Source of the DNA: Mycobacterium lentiflavum | Lineage (GTDB): Bacteria; Actinomycetota; Actinomycetes; Mycobacteriales; Mycobacteriaceae | Assembly (NCBI RefSeq): GCF_022374895.2 | Contig: NZ_CP092423.2 | Coordinates: 1,178,001-1,242,000, forward strand | Length of the DNA stretch: 64,000 nucleotides | Direction: 5' to 3' | Shown here: positions 19,252 to 28,774 of the stretch, piece by piece | How positions within the stretch are numbered: position 1 is the first letter of the stretch | Layout of the letters: each line of letters opens with the position of its first letter | The notes under the pieces: model-generated | Told to the model about the DNA's origin: nothing | The model's input: only the letters and a program-made list of their open reading frames with translations | Database searches by the model: none | Position numbers and translations under genes: made by a program

Positions 19252-21005
19252 CAGTACTTCCGCTCCTTGGGTTCGTAGCGCGTCTGCACGACGGGTTTGA
19301 AGTCGAGCGCGATGTCGCTCAACAGCTCGCTGCCCTGCTTGTAGGCCATCGTGTGGCGCATGTAGTTGACGTCGTCCCGGTTCGGGTAATCCTCGCGGGC
19401 ATGCCCGCCGCGCGACTCCTTGCGATTCAGGGCGCCCACGACGGTGACTTCGGCCAGCTCCAGCAGGAAGCCCAGCTCGATGGCTTCCAGTAAGTCGCTG
19501 TTGAAACGTTTTCCCTTGTCGTGCACGCTGATTCGCGAGTAGCGCTCCTTGAGCGCGTGGATGTCCGTGAGAGCCTGCTTGAGTGTTTCCTCGGTGCGGA
19601 ACACCGCGGCGTTGTTGTCCATCGTCTGTTGCAGGGCGCCGCGGATGTCGGCGACGCGTTCGTTGCCGTGCTCGCTCAGGATGTCGGCCACCCAGCCGAC
19701 CACCATCGCCTCCGGATTCGGCGGCATGTCGACAAAGTCGTGGCCCCGCGCGTAGCTGGCCGCGGCAATGCCGGCGCGGCGGCCGAACACGTTGATGTCC
19801 AGCAGCGAATTGGTGCCCAGCCGGTTGGCGCCGTGCACGGAGACGCACGCACACTCGCCGGCCGCGTACAGGCCCGGCACGGTGGATGTGTTGTCCCGCA
19901 ACACTTGTCCGGTAACCGTGGTGGGGATGCCGCCCATCACGTAGTGACAGGTGGGATAGACCGGCACCAACTCATTGACCGGGTCCACGCCCAGATAGGT
20001 GCGGGCGAACTCGGTGATGTCGGGCAGCTTGGCCTCTAGTACATCCTCGCCGAGGTGGCGGACGTCGATGTAGACGTAGTCCTTGTGGGGGCCGGCGCCG
20101 CGGCCCTCCAAAACCTCCAAAACCATTGAACGGGCGACGATGTCGCGGGGCGCCAGGTCGACGATCGTCGGCGCGTAGCGCTCCATGAAACGCTCACCCT
20201 CGCCGTTGAGCAAACGGCCACCCTCGCCGCGCACGGCCTCGGAGATCAGGATGCCCAGTCCGGCCAGGCCCGTCGGGTGGAACTGGTGAAACTCCATGTC
20301 CTCCAACGGAAGTCCCTTGCGGAACACGATGCCGATGCCGTCGCCGGTCAGCGTGTGCGCGTTGGAGGTGGTCTTGTACATGCGGCCCGAGCCGCCGGTC
20401 GCGAGCACCACGGCCTTGGCGTGGAATACGTGGATACGTCCAGTGGCCAGTTCGTAGGCGACGACGCCGGTGGCCGCCGGCCCGCTGGGCGTCTGGGTGA
20501 GCACCAGGTCGAGCGCGTAGAACTCGTTGAAGAACTGCACGTCGTGCTTCACGCAGTTCTGGTAGAGGGTCTGCAGGATCATGTGGCCGGTGCGGTCCGC
20601 GGCATAGCAGGCCCGGCGCACCGGGGCCTTGCCGTGATCGCGCGTGTGACCGCCGAAGCGGCGCTGGTCGATCCGGCCCTCGGGGGTGCGGTTGAACGGC
20701 ATCCCCATCTTCTCCAGGTCGAGCACCGCGTCGATGGCTTCCTTGCACATGATCTCGACGGCGTCCTGGTCCGCGAGATAGTCACCGCCCTTGACGGTGT
20801 CGAAGGTGTGCCATTCCCAGTTGTCGTCCTCGACGTTGGCCAGCGCCGCGCACATGCCGCCTTGGGCGGCGCCGGTGTGGCTGCGGGTCGGGTAGAGCTT
20901 GGTCAGCACCGCGGTGCGCACCCGCGGGCCGGCCTCGACGGCCGCCCGCATCCCGGCACCGCCCGCGCCGACGATCACCACGTCGTATCGGTGTTGCTGG
21001 ATCAC
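19251..21005 (-). CDS. sdhA: Succinate dehydrogenase flavoprotein subunit
   Basis: Catalytic subunit (584 residues) that oxidises succinate to fumarate. The N-terminal FAD-binding motif is VVIVGAGGAGMRAAVEA. Covalent FAD attachment is expected at His43 in RSHTGAAQGG. The substrate-site region FGGHTRDHGKAPVRRACYAA and the capping domain are present, with GANRLGTNSLLDINVFGRRA near the end of the FAD domain. Located three bases after the sdhD stop and one-base coupled to sdhB, in the order sdhC-sdhD-sdhA-sdhB. Confidence 0.98.
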   Translation of the reverse strand: MIQQHRYDVVIVGAGGAGMRAAVEAGPRVRTAVLTKLYPTRSHTGAAQGGMCAALANVEDDNWEWHTFDTVKGGDYLADQDAVEIMCKEAIDAVLDLEKMGMPFNRTPEGRIDQRRFGGHTRDHGKAPVRRACYAADRTGHMILQTLYQNCVKHDVQFFNEFYALDLVLTQTPSGPAATGVVAYELATGRIHVFHAKAVVLATGGSGRMYKTTSNAHTLTGDGIGIVFRKGLPLEDMEFHQFHPTGLAGLGILISEAVRGEGGRLLNGEGERFMERYAPTIVDLAPRDIVARSMVLEVLEGRGAGPHKDYVYIDVRHLGEDVLEAKLPDITEFARTYLGVDPVNELVPVYPTCHYVMGGIPTTVTGQVLRDNTSTVPGLYAAGECACVSVHGANRLGTNSLLDINVFGRRAGIAAASYARGHDFVDMPPNPEAMVVGWVADILSEHGNERVADIRGALQQTMDNNAAVFRTEETLKQALTDIHALKERYSRISVHDKGKRFNSDLLEAIELGFLLELAEVTVVGALNRKESRGGHAREDYPNRDDVNYMRHTMAYKQGSELLSDIALDFKPVVQTRYEPKERKY

Positions 21006-21008
21006 GGG

Positions 21009-21479
21009 TCAGCCTCCGACATCGGGGTTGAACGTCATCAACACGTAGGTGCCCAGCACCAACGTGAATCCCATCGACAACAGCAGCAGGCTGTTCAGCC
21101 AAAACCGGGTGCTGTCCTTGCGGCTGTAGTCGTCGATGATGGTGCGCAGGCCGTTACCGCCGTGCAACTGCGCCAGCCACAGCAGCGACAGGTCCCAGAA
21201 TTGCCAGAACGGCGACGCCCAGCGCTGGGCCACGTAGTTGAAGTCGATGCGGTACACGCCGTCGTCCCACATCAGCATGATGAACAGATGCCCGATCGCC
21301 AGGAACACCAGCGCGACGCCGGAGAACCGCATGAACAGCCAGGCGAATTTCTCGAAGTTGGGGATGCCGGACCGCCGCCGCGGCGAGCGCGGATTGTCCA
21401 GGCTGGGGGGTCGATCGTGGCTGCGCTGCAGAACCGGCGCCACCTCGCCGGGCCCGAGCTGAAGGTCGGGGCTGCTCAT
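21009..21479 (-). CDS. sdhD: Succinate dehydrogenase membrane anchor subunit
   Basis: Membrane anchor of 156 residues, with three helices visible: FAWLFMRFSGVALVFLAIGH, FWDLSLLWLAQLHGGNGLRT and NSLLLLSMGFTLVLGTYVLM. The His in GHLFIMLMWDDGVY and the LAQLHGGNG region probably contribute to heme and quinone binding, as in related enzymes. ATG 21479 overlaps the sdhC stop as ATGA. Length and order match Rv3317. Confidence 0.93.
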   Translation of the reverse strand: MSSPDLQLGPGEVAPVLQRSHDRPPSLDNPRSPRRRSGIPNFEKFAWLFMRFSGVALVFLAIGHLFIMLMWDDGVYRIDFNYVAQRWASPFWQFWDLSLLWLAQLHGGNGLRTIIDDYSRKDSTRFWLNSLLLLSMGFTLVLGTYVLMTFNPDVGG

Positions 21480-21937
21480 CGGAAGTGCTCCATCATGTGG
21501 ATGCCGATGGCCACCGCCGCGGGCACCATGACCAACAGGTAGATGGCGGCGACGACCCACAGCATCGTCTTCTGGTGGCGGGGACCGTCGGCCCAGAAGT
21601 CGATCAAGATGATGCGGATCCCGTTGAGCGCGTGGAATCCCACCGCGGCGACCAAACCGAACTCCATCAGGCCGACGATCGGCGTCTTATAGGTCGCGAC
21701 CACTTCGTTGTAGGTTTGCGGGCTCACCCGCACCAGGGCGGTATCCAGGACGTGCACGAACAGGAAGAAGAAGATCGTCGCGCCGCTGATGCGATGCAGC
21801 ACCCACGACCACATCCCCGGATCGCCCCGATACAGGGTCCGTGGTGGCCGCCGCTTGCGTGATGGCTCCGGAGGCGGTGTCGGTAATGCCGAATCTGTGG
21901 TCGTCGCTTGAGTGCTCAAACCAGTTCCCTTATTCAT
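21476..21937 (-). CDS. sdhC: Succinate dehydrogenase cytochrome b subunit
   Basis: Membrane subunit of 153 residues, first gene of sdhCDAB. The signature HRISGATIFFFLFVHVLDTA contains the conserved HR-SG motif and a heme-ligand His. Two further helices follow (GLMEFGLVAAVGFHALNGIR and MLWVVAAIYLLVMVPAAVAI). ATG 21937 (MNKGTGL) is taken as the start; an in-frame extension to 21991 is possible but adds no recognisable sequence. It is divergent from cdd across a 140-bp gap. Confidence 0.94.
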   Translation of the reverse strand: MNKGTGLSTQATTTDSALPTPPPEPSRKRRPPRTLYRGDPGMWSWVLHRISGATIFFFLFVHVLDTALVRVSPQTYNEVVATYKTPIVGLMEFGLVAAVGFHALNGIRIILIDFWADGPRHQKTMLWVVAAIYLLVMVPAAVAIGIHMMEHFR

Positions 21938-22077
21938 CCGCGAAACTAAAGCCGGGTAATCGAGCTTAGCCCGGCAACGATAGGTCCCCAACCAGCCTCA
22001 TAGTTCGTCAACGGCGTTTTCGTGCCAGGGTTAGGGTGGCTTTCTCGACTGGGCCGATCGGTGATTGGGGTTGCGGT

Positions 22078-22479
22078 ATGCCTGATATTGATTGGAATGC
22101 GCTGCGGGACAAAGCAATACAAACAGCGGCGGGAGCGTATGCCCCGTATTCGCAATTCGCGGTGGGCGCGGCTGCGTTGGTCGACGACGGTCGCGTGGTC
22201 GCCGGCTGCAATGTGGAGAATGTCTCATATGGCCTTGGTCTCTGTGCCGAATGCGGCGTGGTGTCCGCCCTGCATGCCAGCGGTGGCGGCCGGTTGGTTG
22301 CCCTGGTGTGCGTTGACTCACAGGGAGCGGTGTTGATGCCGTGCGGGCGATGCCGCCAAGTCCTGCTGGAGCACGGCGGACGCGACCTGCTGATCGCGCA
22401 TCCGGCCGGCCCCCGCCGCCTCGAAGAGCTACTGCCCGATCCGTTCGAAGCCGATGATCTCACCCGGGAACGTCCTTGA
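22078..22479 (+). CDS. cdd: Cytidine deaminase
   Basis: Zinc enzyme that converts cytidine and deoxycytidine to uridine and deoxyuridine in pyrimidine salvage. At 133 residues it is the small tetrameric type. The zinc ligands are Cys56, Cys89 and Cys92, and Glu58 in CAE is the proton shuttle; CNVENVSYG is the substrate loop. ATG 22078 (MPDIDW) matches the H37Rv protein start; the open frame from 22036 is longer but not family-like. The stop overlaps the deoA TTG start by 4 bp. Confidence 0.96.
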   Translation: MPDIDWNALRDKAIQTAAGAYAPYSQFAVGAAALVDDGRVVAGCNVENVSYGLGLCAECGVVSALHASGGGRLVALVCVDSQGAVLMPCGRCRQVLLEHGGRDLLIAHPAGPRRLEELLPDPFEADDLTRERP

Positions 22480-23774
22480 CTGACTTCGCATTCGACGCCC
22501 CGACGGTCATCAGGACCAAACGTGACGGTGGCCGGTTGTCCGATGCCGCGATCGATTGGGTTGTCGCCGCCTATACCGATGGTCGCGTTGCCGAGGAGCA
22601 GATGGCGGCGCTGTTGATGGCGATCTTCTGGCGTGGCATGGACCACGGCGAGATCGTCAGGTGGACAGCGGCGATGCTGGCTTCGGGTGACCGGCTGGAT
22701 TTCAGCGCTCTGCGCTCCGGCGGTAAACCGCTGGCCACCGTGGACAAGCATTCGACCGGCGGGGTCGGCGACAAGACCACGCTGGTGTTGGTGCCCGTCG
22801 TCGCCGCCTGCGGTGGTGCGGTGCCCAAGGTCTCCGGCCGCGGGCTCGGCCATACCGGCGGCACCCTGGACAAGCTGGAATCCATCCCGGGGTTCACTGC
22901 GTCGATATCCAAACATCAAGTGCATCAACAACTCTGCGACATCGGCGCGGCGATCTTCGGCGCCGGTGAGCTGGCCCCCGCCGACAAGAAGATCTACGCG
23001 CTGCGCGACATCACCGCCACGGTGGACTCCTTGCCGTTGATCGCCAGCTCGATCATGAGCAAGAAACTGGCCGAGGGCATCGGCGCGCTGGTGCTCGACG
23101 TCAAGGTCGGTGGCGGCGCGTTCTTGTCGTCGGAGGCACAATGTCGCGAACTGGCCGAAACCATGGTCGGGCTCGGTGCGGCACACGGTGTGCCCACCCG
23201 TGCGGTGCTGACCGATATGGACAGCCCGCTGGGCGCGACGGTCGGCAATGCGCTCGAGGTCGCCGAAGCGCTCGAGGTGCTGGCCGGCGGCGGACCACCC
23301 GACGTCGTGGAGCTGACGATCCGGCTGGCCGCCGAGATGCTCGAGCTGGCCGGGATCGACGGCCGTGAACCCGAACAGACCTTGCGCGACGGCACCGCGA
23401 TGGACCGCTTCCGCCGGCTGGTCGCGGCCCAGGGCGGCGACTTGTCGGTCCCCTTGCCAATCGGTTCACATTCAGAGACCGTGATCGCGACGCGGAGCGG
23501 CACAATGGGGAACATCGACGCTATGGCAGTGGGGCTGGCAGCTTGGCGACTCGGCGCGGGTCGATCCCGCCCGGGTGGGCAGGTGCAGCCCGGCGCCGGC
23601 GTGCGTATCCATCGGCGTCCGGGGCAGCCGGTTGCGGCCGGCGAGCCGTTGTTCACGCTGTACACCGACACCCCCGACCGCTTCGGCCCCGCGATGGCCG
23701 AGCTGGACCCCGGCTGGAGCGTGCGTGACACGGCACCGCGGCCGCGGCCGCTGATCATTGGGGTCGTCTCGTGA
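22476..23774 (+). CDS. deoA: Thymidine phosphorylase
   Basis: Splits thymidine and deoxyuridine with phosphate into base and deoxyribose-1-phosphate. It has 432 residues. The family signature [17 protein letters not shown] is present, and the phosphate-binding [11 protein letters not shown] lies near residue 85. It begins with TTG in a TTGA overlap with cdd and ends in a GTGA overlap with add. The enzyme therefore continues from the cytidine deaminase product in one salvage operon. Confidence 0.96.
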   Translation: MTDFAFDAPTVIRTKRDGGRLSDAAIDWVVAAYTDGRVAEEQMAALLMAIFWRGMDHGEIVRWTAAMLASGDRLDFSALRSGGKPLATVDKHSTGGVGDKTTLVLVPVVAACGGAVPKVSGRGLGHTGGTLDKLESIPGFTASISKHQVHQQLCDIGAAIFGAGELAPADKKIYALRDITATVDSLPLIASSIMSKKLAEGIGALVLDVKVGGGAFLSSEAQCRELAETMVGLGAAHGVPTRAVLTDMDSPLGATVGNALEVAEALEVLAGGGPPDVVELTIRLAAEMLELAGIDGREPEQTLRDGTAMDRFRRLVAAQGGDLSVPLPIGSHSETVIATRSGTMGNIDAMAVGLAAWRLGAGRSRPGGQVQPGAGVRIHRRPGQPVAAGEPLFTLYTDTPDRFGPAMAELDPGWSVRDTAPRPRPLIIGVVS

Positions 23775-24859
23775 GCGCCCCGCTGGAATTACGGCAGATC
23801 CAGCAAGCGCCGAAGGCACTGCTGCACGATCACCTCGACGGGGGATTGCGCCCGTCGACCGTGCTGGACATCGCCGGCCAGATCGGCTACGACGAGCTGC
23901 CCGCCACCGACGCCGACGAGCTGGCTACCTGGTTTCGCACTCGGTCGCACAGCGGTTCACTGGAGCGCTACCTGGAGCCGTTCTCACACACCGTGGCCGT
24001 GATGCAGACGCCCGACGCGCTGTTCCGGGTCGGCTACGAGTGCGTGGAAGACCTGGCCGCCGACTCCGTGGTGTACGCCGAGATCCGTTTCGCGCCAGAG
24101 CTACACATCAACCGCGGGCTGTCCTTCGACGAGATCGTCGAGGCCGTGCTGGCGGGCTTCGCCGCCGGCGAGCAGGCCGCCGCCGCGGCGGGCCGCCCGA
24201 TCGTCATGCGTCTTTTGGTCACCGCGATGCGCCACGCCGCGATGTCGCGAGAGATCGCCGAACTGGCAATTCGCTTCCGGGACAAGGGAGTTGTCGGTTT
24301 CGACATCGCCGGTGCCGAGGCCGGCTATCCGCCGACGCGACACCTGGACGCGTTCGAATATATGCGAGATCACAACGCGCGCTTCACTATTCATGCCGGT
24401 GAGGCGTTCGGTCTGCCGTCCATTCACGAGGCGATCGCTTTCTGCGGGGCGGACCGGCTCGGCCATGGCGTGCGCATCGTCGACGATATCGAAGTCGTCG
24501 AGGGCCGCGGTGTCCAGTTGGGCAGGCTGGCATCGATCCTGCGCGACAAGCGAATTCCGCTCGAATTATGCCCGAGCTCGAACGTGCAGACCGGCGCGGT
24601 CAAGAGCATCGCCGACCACCCCTTCGATCTGCTCGCCCGCGCGCGCTTCCGCGTGACCGTCAACACCGACAACAGGCTGATGAGCGACACCACGATGAGC
24701 CTCGAAATGCACCGGTTGGTACAGGCTTTCGGCTACGGGTGGAGCGACCTCGAGCGGTTCACCATCAACGCGATGAAGTCGGCGTTCATTCCGTTCGACC
24801 AGCGGCTGGCGCTCATCGACGAGGTGATCAAGCCGCGGTATGCGGTGCTGATCGGCTAG
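23771..24859 (+). CDS. add: Adenosine deaminase
   Basis: Zinc hydrolase (362 residues) that converts adenosine and deoxyadenosine to inosine forms. His19 and His21 in HDHLDGG bind zinc, the catalytic Glu is in IHAGEAFG, and RLGHGVRI and [13 protein letters not shown] carry the remaining active-site His and Asp positions. The GTG start overlaps the deoA stop. It is the last gene of the cdd-deoA-add operon and converges with the 13E12 gene with a 4-bp overlap. Confidence 0.96.
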   Translation: MSAPLELRQIQQAPKALLHDHLDGGLRPSTVLDIAGQIGYDELPATDADELATWFRTRSHSGSLERYLEPFSHTVAVMQTPDALFRVGYECVEDLAADSVVYAEIRFAPELHINRGLSFDEIVEAVLAGFAAGEQAAAAAGRPIVMRLLVTAMRHAAMSREIAELAIRFRDKGVVGFDIAGAEAGYPPTRHLDAFEYMRDHNARFTIHAGEAFGLPSIHEAIAFCGADRLGHGVRIVDDIEVVEGRGVQLGRLASILRDKRIPLELCPSSNVQTGAVKSIADHPFDLLARARFRVTVNTDNRLMSDTTMSLEMHRLVQAFGYGWSDLERFTINAMKSAFIPFDQRLALIDEVIKPRYAVLIG

Positions 24860-26274
24860 AACGGCGGCGGTTCGTCGTCGGATGGCGAGACGGCAACCGC
24901 GGCTTGCCGGCGCATTTTGCGGGCTTCGCGGGATGCCCGGTTGTGCTGGCGTTCGGTGGCGATGCGCGCGGTGCGGTTCTGCGCGCGAGTGTGGGTCCGG
25001 GTCGGCATCATCGCGTCGCGGTTGTCGCACCGCGTGTCCGGCAGCGCAACGACCGGCGGCGGATCCACACCGGCGCACAGGGCGGGGAACAGCAGGGCGC
25101 TGCCGGGTGTGGTGACGCGGGTGTGCCCACCGGGCAGGGTCCAGATAACGGTGCCGTCGGGCAGTTGTTGGTCGCGCCAGCCCCAGAAAGTCTTGAGCAG
25201 ATGGTGTTTTCGGCACAGGCATTTGAGGTTCGACGGGTGGGTGGCACCGCCATCGCCATGGGGCACGGTGTGGTCGATATCGCACTCGGTGGCGGGCCGG
25301 TCGCAGCCAGGGGCCCGGCAGGTGAGATCGCGGGCCCGCACGAAATCCGCCAGTGGCCGCGACGGCAGGTATCCGGATTCTGCGGCCATCGCGGCGGTAA
25401 TCGGTTGCAGCTTGGCCGTTTTCGTCAGCTCGCGGACAATCTCGGCCGGGATGATGCCGTCGCCGTAGAGAAATCCCGGAGCCGCGCCGGAGCCGTCCAC
25501 CGTGGCACGGTCGGCGACCACGTGAATCACCACGGAGTTGGACTGCCGGGGCGTAGAACCGGCCGGGCAGCCCGCCTCGTCGCATCCGCACGTCAGCCGG
25601 TCGAGGCCGGCCGCGAGTGCGCCCAACGCGTCGGCGCGCAGCTGCTCGATCGTGCGTGGATCGTCGTCGCACACCGTCTTGGCGAGTTCGTCGAGCCGGC
25701 GATCGAGCGCTTGGCCCGTCGTCGCGAAAACGGTTCCGTTGATCAATGCCATGCCCGGGTCCATCGCGGTGACCTTGAAATAGCGGTCCTCCGCGTATTC
25801 GCGCGCTCGGCGCACCGCATCGGGGTCCATCCTGACGACCATGCGATCGATCTCCGTTGCGAGCTTCCAGCTGGTCATCGACGGCCAGCGCGGTGCTTTG
25901 ATCGCCAGCTGCGCATCGACCGCGGCCAGCGCCTCGGCGTCGACGATCAGGTCGGTGCGAAACACGATCGTGCGGAACAGCCGAAAGTCGATGTCTCCGG
26001 AACGGAAAGCGGCGGCGACGGCCGGCAGCCGCTCCTGCATGGCGCGGGCGTACCGCAGGTTGCTGTGGCCCATCGCCACGCTGGTGTGTAGCGCGGCGGC
26101 GATTTCGACGGCTACCGCATCGCTGGTGTCGGCCGCCCACTGCGCGCGTTCGCCGTGCTGGGCCAGCCGCAATGTGTACAGGTCGCCGATCGCCTCCAGG
26201 CGGGCCGCGGCGGCCCGGGCCTCCGCGCGTGCGGCGTCGCTGATCCGGGCAAGCAACTCCGATGCTTCGAACAT
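24856..26274 (-). CDS. 13E12-repeat-family protein with DUF222 and HNH nuclease domains
   Basis: A 472-residue member of the mycobacterial 13E12 REP family. A long DUF222 helical region occupies about residues 1-310, and the C-terminal HNH motif is seen as [20 protein letters not shown] then CRKHH, with a Cys pair ([14 protein letters not shown]) that would bind zinc. It may be a DNase; no target is known. Its ATG lies inside a perfect LexA box and directly downstream of a TATACT -10 element, so it should be DNA-damage-induced and leaderless. Mobile-like families of this type vary widely between mycobacterial genomes. Confidence 0.93.
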   Translation of the reverse strand: MFEASELLARISDAARAEARAAAARLEAIGDLYTLRLAQHGERAQWAADTSDAVAVEIAAALHTSVAMGHSNLRYARAMQERLPAVAAAFRSGDIDFRLFRTIVFRTDLIVDAEALAAVDAQLAIKAPRWPSMTSWKLATEIDRMVVRMDPDAVRRAREYAEDRYFKVTAMDPGMALINGTVFATTGQALDRRLDELAKTVCDDDPRTIEQLRADALGALAAGLDRLTCGCDEAGCPAGSTPRQSNSVVIHVVADRATVDGSGAAPGFLYGDGIIPAEIVRELTKTAKLQPITAAMAAESGYLPSRPLADFVRARDLTCRAPGCDRPATECDIDHTVPHGDGGATHPSNLKCLCRKHHLLKTFWGWRDQQLPDGTVIWTLPGGHTRVTTPGSALLFPALCAGVDPPPVVALPDTRCDNRDAMMPTRTHTRAQNRTARIATERQHNRASREARKMRRQAAVAVSPSDDEPPPF

Positions 26275-26282
26275 ACGTTCGA
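26267..26282. promoter_or_regulatory. Perfect mycobacterial SOS (LexA) box
   Basis: TCGAACATACGTTCGA is an exact TCGAAC-N4-GTTCGA palindrome. It spans the start codon (26272-26274) of the 13E12 gene and touches its -10 element, so LexA bound here would block initiation. Several 13E12 genes in M. tuberculosis are known SOS genes. Confidence 0.9.
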
Positions 26283-26287
26283 GTATA
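26282..26287 (-). promoter_or_regulatory. -10 element (TATACT) of the 13E12 gene
   Basis: TATACT on the minus strand, seven bases before the ATG, predicts a leaderless transcript starting at or next to the start codon. No good -35 at 16-18 bp spacing was seen. Confidence 0.6.
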
Positions 26288-26309
26288 GTGGAGGGCTACG
26301 ACAAAAAGC

Positions 26310-26573
26310 TCAGCCGTCGATGTGGGGGTCAAAGCCCCCCGGGCCCATCATGTTGCAGGTCCGCTCGGGCACGAAGTAAGAGCTCGCACCGTTGGGCACC
26401 AAGTTGTGCGCCACCACGCACCGTTCCCAGGTGCCGTCGGGCGCAATGGGCCCGTCGCACTTACTGATCACGGGTCCGCCGTACTGGCAGCCGGCGCTGG
26501 CCGGCGGCGCCGTGGTGAGCAGCCCGCCCGCCAGCAGCACGGCGCCCAATCCGCCGACGATGCAGCGCTTCAT
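26310..26573 (-). CDS. Small secreted CDGP-domain protein
   Basis: An 87-residue exported protein. A signal peptide (MKRCIVGGLGAVLLAGGLL then TTAPPASA) precedes a mature part of about 60 residues with four Cys and the motif CDGPIAPDGTWERC, which recurs in a family of small mycobacterial secreted proteins of unknown role. Two disulfides are likely. It lies 16 bp after the PPE gene on the same strand, so the two may be co-expressed. Confidence 0.85.
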   Translation of the reverse strand: MKRCIVGGLGAVLLAGGLLTTAPPASAGCQYGGPVISKCDGPIAPDGTWERCVVAHNLVPNGASSYFVPERTCNMMGPGGFDPHIDG

Positions 26574-26589
26574 GACTCGACGCTACCGC

Positions 26590-27834
26590 TTACCCCAGGG
26601 CCGCCGCGGCGGCTTCTTCTGCGGGAGCGACAAGGCCGCGGGCCCAGTCCGCAAGCCCGTCGGCGTTGAGTTGGGGTTGAATTCCGGCGGTTCCGGCCAG
26701 CCCGGGCGAGCTGGCCGCGGTGACGAGGCCGGGGATCGGGCTGGTGGCGGTGTAGGTGACGGTGCCGGTGACGTTGGTGACGGTCGCACCGGCGAAGCCG
26801 GCGATGCCGGTGGCGGTGTTGCCGAAGGTGGTGACGCTGGTCCCCGGCAGGAGGATGACGGAGCCGGCGTTGAGGGTGCCCGTGGCGCCGAGGATATGTA
26901 CCGTCGGGGTCGCGGTGAGGGTGATGGGCGTCGCGCCCACGGTGATGAGGGTGGCGGGCTGGACCGCGACACCCCCCTCCGACCATCCAGAGACGGCCAC
27001 AAAGACTGTGCCGGGTTGCAGTGTGATGGACGACAGGTAGGAGGCGTGGACCGTCAAGAAGCCGACGGGTTCGTCGGACGCCACGAGGACTGAGCCGGCG
27101 CTGACGGACAGCTGTGTTTGGCTCCCCACGGAGATGACGCTGCCGGGCGACACGTTGGCGGATTGGCCGGGCGGCAGGGAGATCGTGTAGTCGAGGGACT
27201 GGGCCGTGGGGTTGGTCGATACCTGCTGCACTAAAGATTGGGTGCGCGCGCTGGTGAGATTGCCCGCGCTCTGGGCCATCGTGCGGGCCTGATCGGCCTG
27301 CCCGTTCGGGTTGGTGGTCTGCGGGGCTTCGTCATACGGGGCCAGGGTGCTCGCGACCTCGGCGTCGGCGGCGTAGGTGTACATCGCGGTGGCGTCTTGC
27401 ACCCACATCTCGCCGTACTGGGCTTCGGTCGCCGCGATCGCCGGGGTGTTCTGCCCGAAGAAGTTCGTCGCGACCAGCGCCATCAGCTGGGCCCGGTTGG
27501 CGGCGATCACCGGTGGGGGCACGGTCATCGCGAACGCCGCCTCATAGGCCGCGGCCGCGGCATAAGCCTGAGCCGACGTTGCGGCGGCCTGCGAGCCGGC
27601 CGCCTGCAGCCAGGCCACATAGGGTGCGGCGGCGGTGGCCATCCGCATCGACGACGGGCCGAACCACGTCTGGCCCGTCAAGCCGGAGACTTCCGAAAAG
27701 TAGCCGCTGGCAGCCGATTCCAGCTGAGCGGCCAGTTCGCCCCAGGCCGCCGCGGCGGCGAGTAGCGGGCCCGACCCGGGTCCGGAATACATGCGAGCGG
27801 AGTTGATTTCCGGCATGAGCAACCCAAAGTCCAT
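26590..27834 (-). CDS. PPE-family protein with a repetitive beta-type C-terminal domain
   Basis: A 414-residue PPE protein. The N-terminal domain (about 1-175) has [18 protein letters not shown] and the WxG turn Trp57-Phe-Gly59. The C-terminal part is not an MPTR, SVP or PE-PPE hydrolase type; residues about 228-333 hold five degenerate copies of a strand-turn-strand motif of the form V-x-P/A-G-S/T-V-hydrophobic (for example [30 protein letters not shown]). No PE partner, espG or esx gene is adjacent, so the type VII route is not indicated by context. ATG 27834 is chosen by the family start. Confidence 0.92.
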   Translation of the reverse strand: MDFGLLMPEINSARMYSGPGSGPLLAAAAAWGELAAQLESAASGYFSEVSGLTGQTWFGPSSMRMATAAAPYVAWLQAAGSQAAATSAQAYAAAAAYEAAFAMTVPPPVIAANRAQLMALVATNFFGQNTPAIAATEAQYGEMWVQDATAMYTYAADAEVASTLAPYDEAPQTTNPNGQADQARTMAQSAGNLTSARTQSLVQQVSTNPTAQSLDYTISLPPGQSANVSPGSVISVGSQTQLSVSAGSVLVASDEPVGFLTVHASYLSSITLQPGTVFVAVSGWSEGGVAVQPATLITVGATPITLTATPTVHILGATGTLNAGSVILLPGTSVTTFGNTATGIAGFAGATVTNVTGTVTYTATSPIPGLVTAASSPGLAGTAGIQPQLNADGLADWARGLVAPAEEAAAAALG

Positions 27835-27989
27835 GGCGTCGTTGCCTTTCGGACGGACCAATATGACGGCGAAGCGCTTTTGGTTGAAACCCCCGCCCGA
27901 AGAGGTCGACCCCTTGTAGGGATTTCTAGCACGCGCGATTCGCCTTCGGGCGGTTTTGGGCGTCTGTATAAGACCGTGTCGGCCGTTCG

Positions 27990-28649
27990 TCAGATCAACG
28001 ACGAGTCGACCGCGAGACCGATCGCGCGCACGGTGCTGGCCAGGTGCGTCTGCACCGCCTGCTGCGCAAGTGGCAGATCACCGTCGCGCAGTGCCTCGGC
28101 GATCGCGAGGTGCTCACGCATGATCGTCGCGACCCGATCTTGTTCGCGCAGTGCCGATTCGCCGATCATCCGCATCTGGCGGTCGCGCAGCGAGGAGTAG
28201 AAGCCGGACAGAATCGCGTTGCCCGACTCTTCGAGGGTGATGGCGTGGAAGGCGCGATCGGAATCCAGGAATTCGCGCCAGTCGCCCGCCGCCGCGGTCT
28301 CGCGCTGCCGTTGCAGCTCGGCGGTCAGCCGCTCGAACACCGCGGCACACACGGCGGGCCCGCGCCCGACCACTCTGCGCGCGGCGTGCTGTTCAAGCAG
28401 CAGCCGGGCCTCGATCACCGAGCGAACCTCGTCGGGGGAGACGGGTACGACGAGCGCCCCGCGTTGCGGATACAGCCGCAGCAGGCCCTCGGCCTCCATG
28501 CGCAGAAAGGCCTCGCGCACCGGGGTTCGCGACATGCCCAGCGCGGTCGCGACGTCACCCTCGCTGATCAGTTCGCCGCCGGGAAACGCTCCGGTGAGCA
28601 CCTGGGTCTTGACGTACTCCAGCGCGCGGTCCTTGGCGGTCGCAACCAC
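27990..28649 (-). CDS. GntR-family (FadR subfamily) transcriptional regulator
   Basis: A 219-residue regulator. The N-terminal winged helix-turn-helix is at about 6-70 ([20 protein letters not shown]), followed by a C-terminal FCD domain whose likely metal ligands lie in [21 protein letters not shown] and VQTHLAS. It starts with GTG 28649 after AAGGGGG. It is divergent from a bicupin dioxygenase-like gene over a 125-bp region with inverted GTATCTCAG repeats, so it probably controls that gene and itself in response to a small acid ligand. Confidence 0.93.
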   Translation of the reverse strand: MVATAKDRALEYVKTQVLTGAFPGGELISEGDVATALGMSRTPVREAFLRMEAEGLLRLYPQRGALVVPVSPDEVRSVIEARLLLEQHAARRVVGRGPAVCAAVFERLTAELQRQRETAAAGDWREFLDSDRAFHAITLEESGNAILSGFYSSLRDRQMRMIGESALREQDRVATIMREHLAIAEALRDGDLPLAQQAVQTHLASTVRAIGLAVDSSLI

Positions 28650-28671
28650 GGCGCCCCCTTGTAGCTCAGTC

Positions 28672-28721
28672 GTATCTCAGGCCCAATACCGTACCCGATG
28701 ACGTGGTTGACACTGAGATAC
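28672..28721. promoter_or_regulatory. Inverted operator-like repeats in the GntR/bicupin divergon
   Basis: GTATCTCAG (28672-28680) and CTGAGATAC (28713-28721) are exact inverted copies separated by 32 bp. A further GATAC follows at 28728-28732. One copy sits between the -35 and -10 of the bicupin promoter and the other close to the GntR start, as expected for the regulator's own sites. Confidence 0.6.
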
Positions 28722-28735
28722 AAGATAGATACGAT
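28707..28735 (+). promoter_or_regulatory. Sigma-A-like promoter of the bicupin gene
   Basis: TTGACA (28707-28712), a 17-bp spacer and TACGAT (28730-28735). The spacer holds the CTGAGATAC half-site, so repressor binding would exclude RNA polymerase. The gene has AAGGAG at 28762-28767 before its ATG. Confidence 0.7.
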
Positions 28736-28774
28736 TTAAACACAAGATGCACCTAAGCATTAAGGAGATGCGCG

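Noticed and set aside
19252..19854. N-terminal extension of sdhB to 460 residues
   Set aside because: The extra part lies inside sdhA in another frame and has no similarity to SdhB; the ATG at 19251 gives the normal length.
21990..22030. TTGACG and TATCGT as an sdhC promoter
   Set aside because: The two hexamers are 23 bp apart on the minus strand, too far for a sigma-A promoter.
24566..26332. A 588-codon minus-strand frame overlapping the 13E12 gene and add
   Set aside because: It lies in a different phase from the DUF222-HNH frame, is Arg-rich and lacks any domain; the SOS box and -10 fit the other frame.
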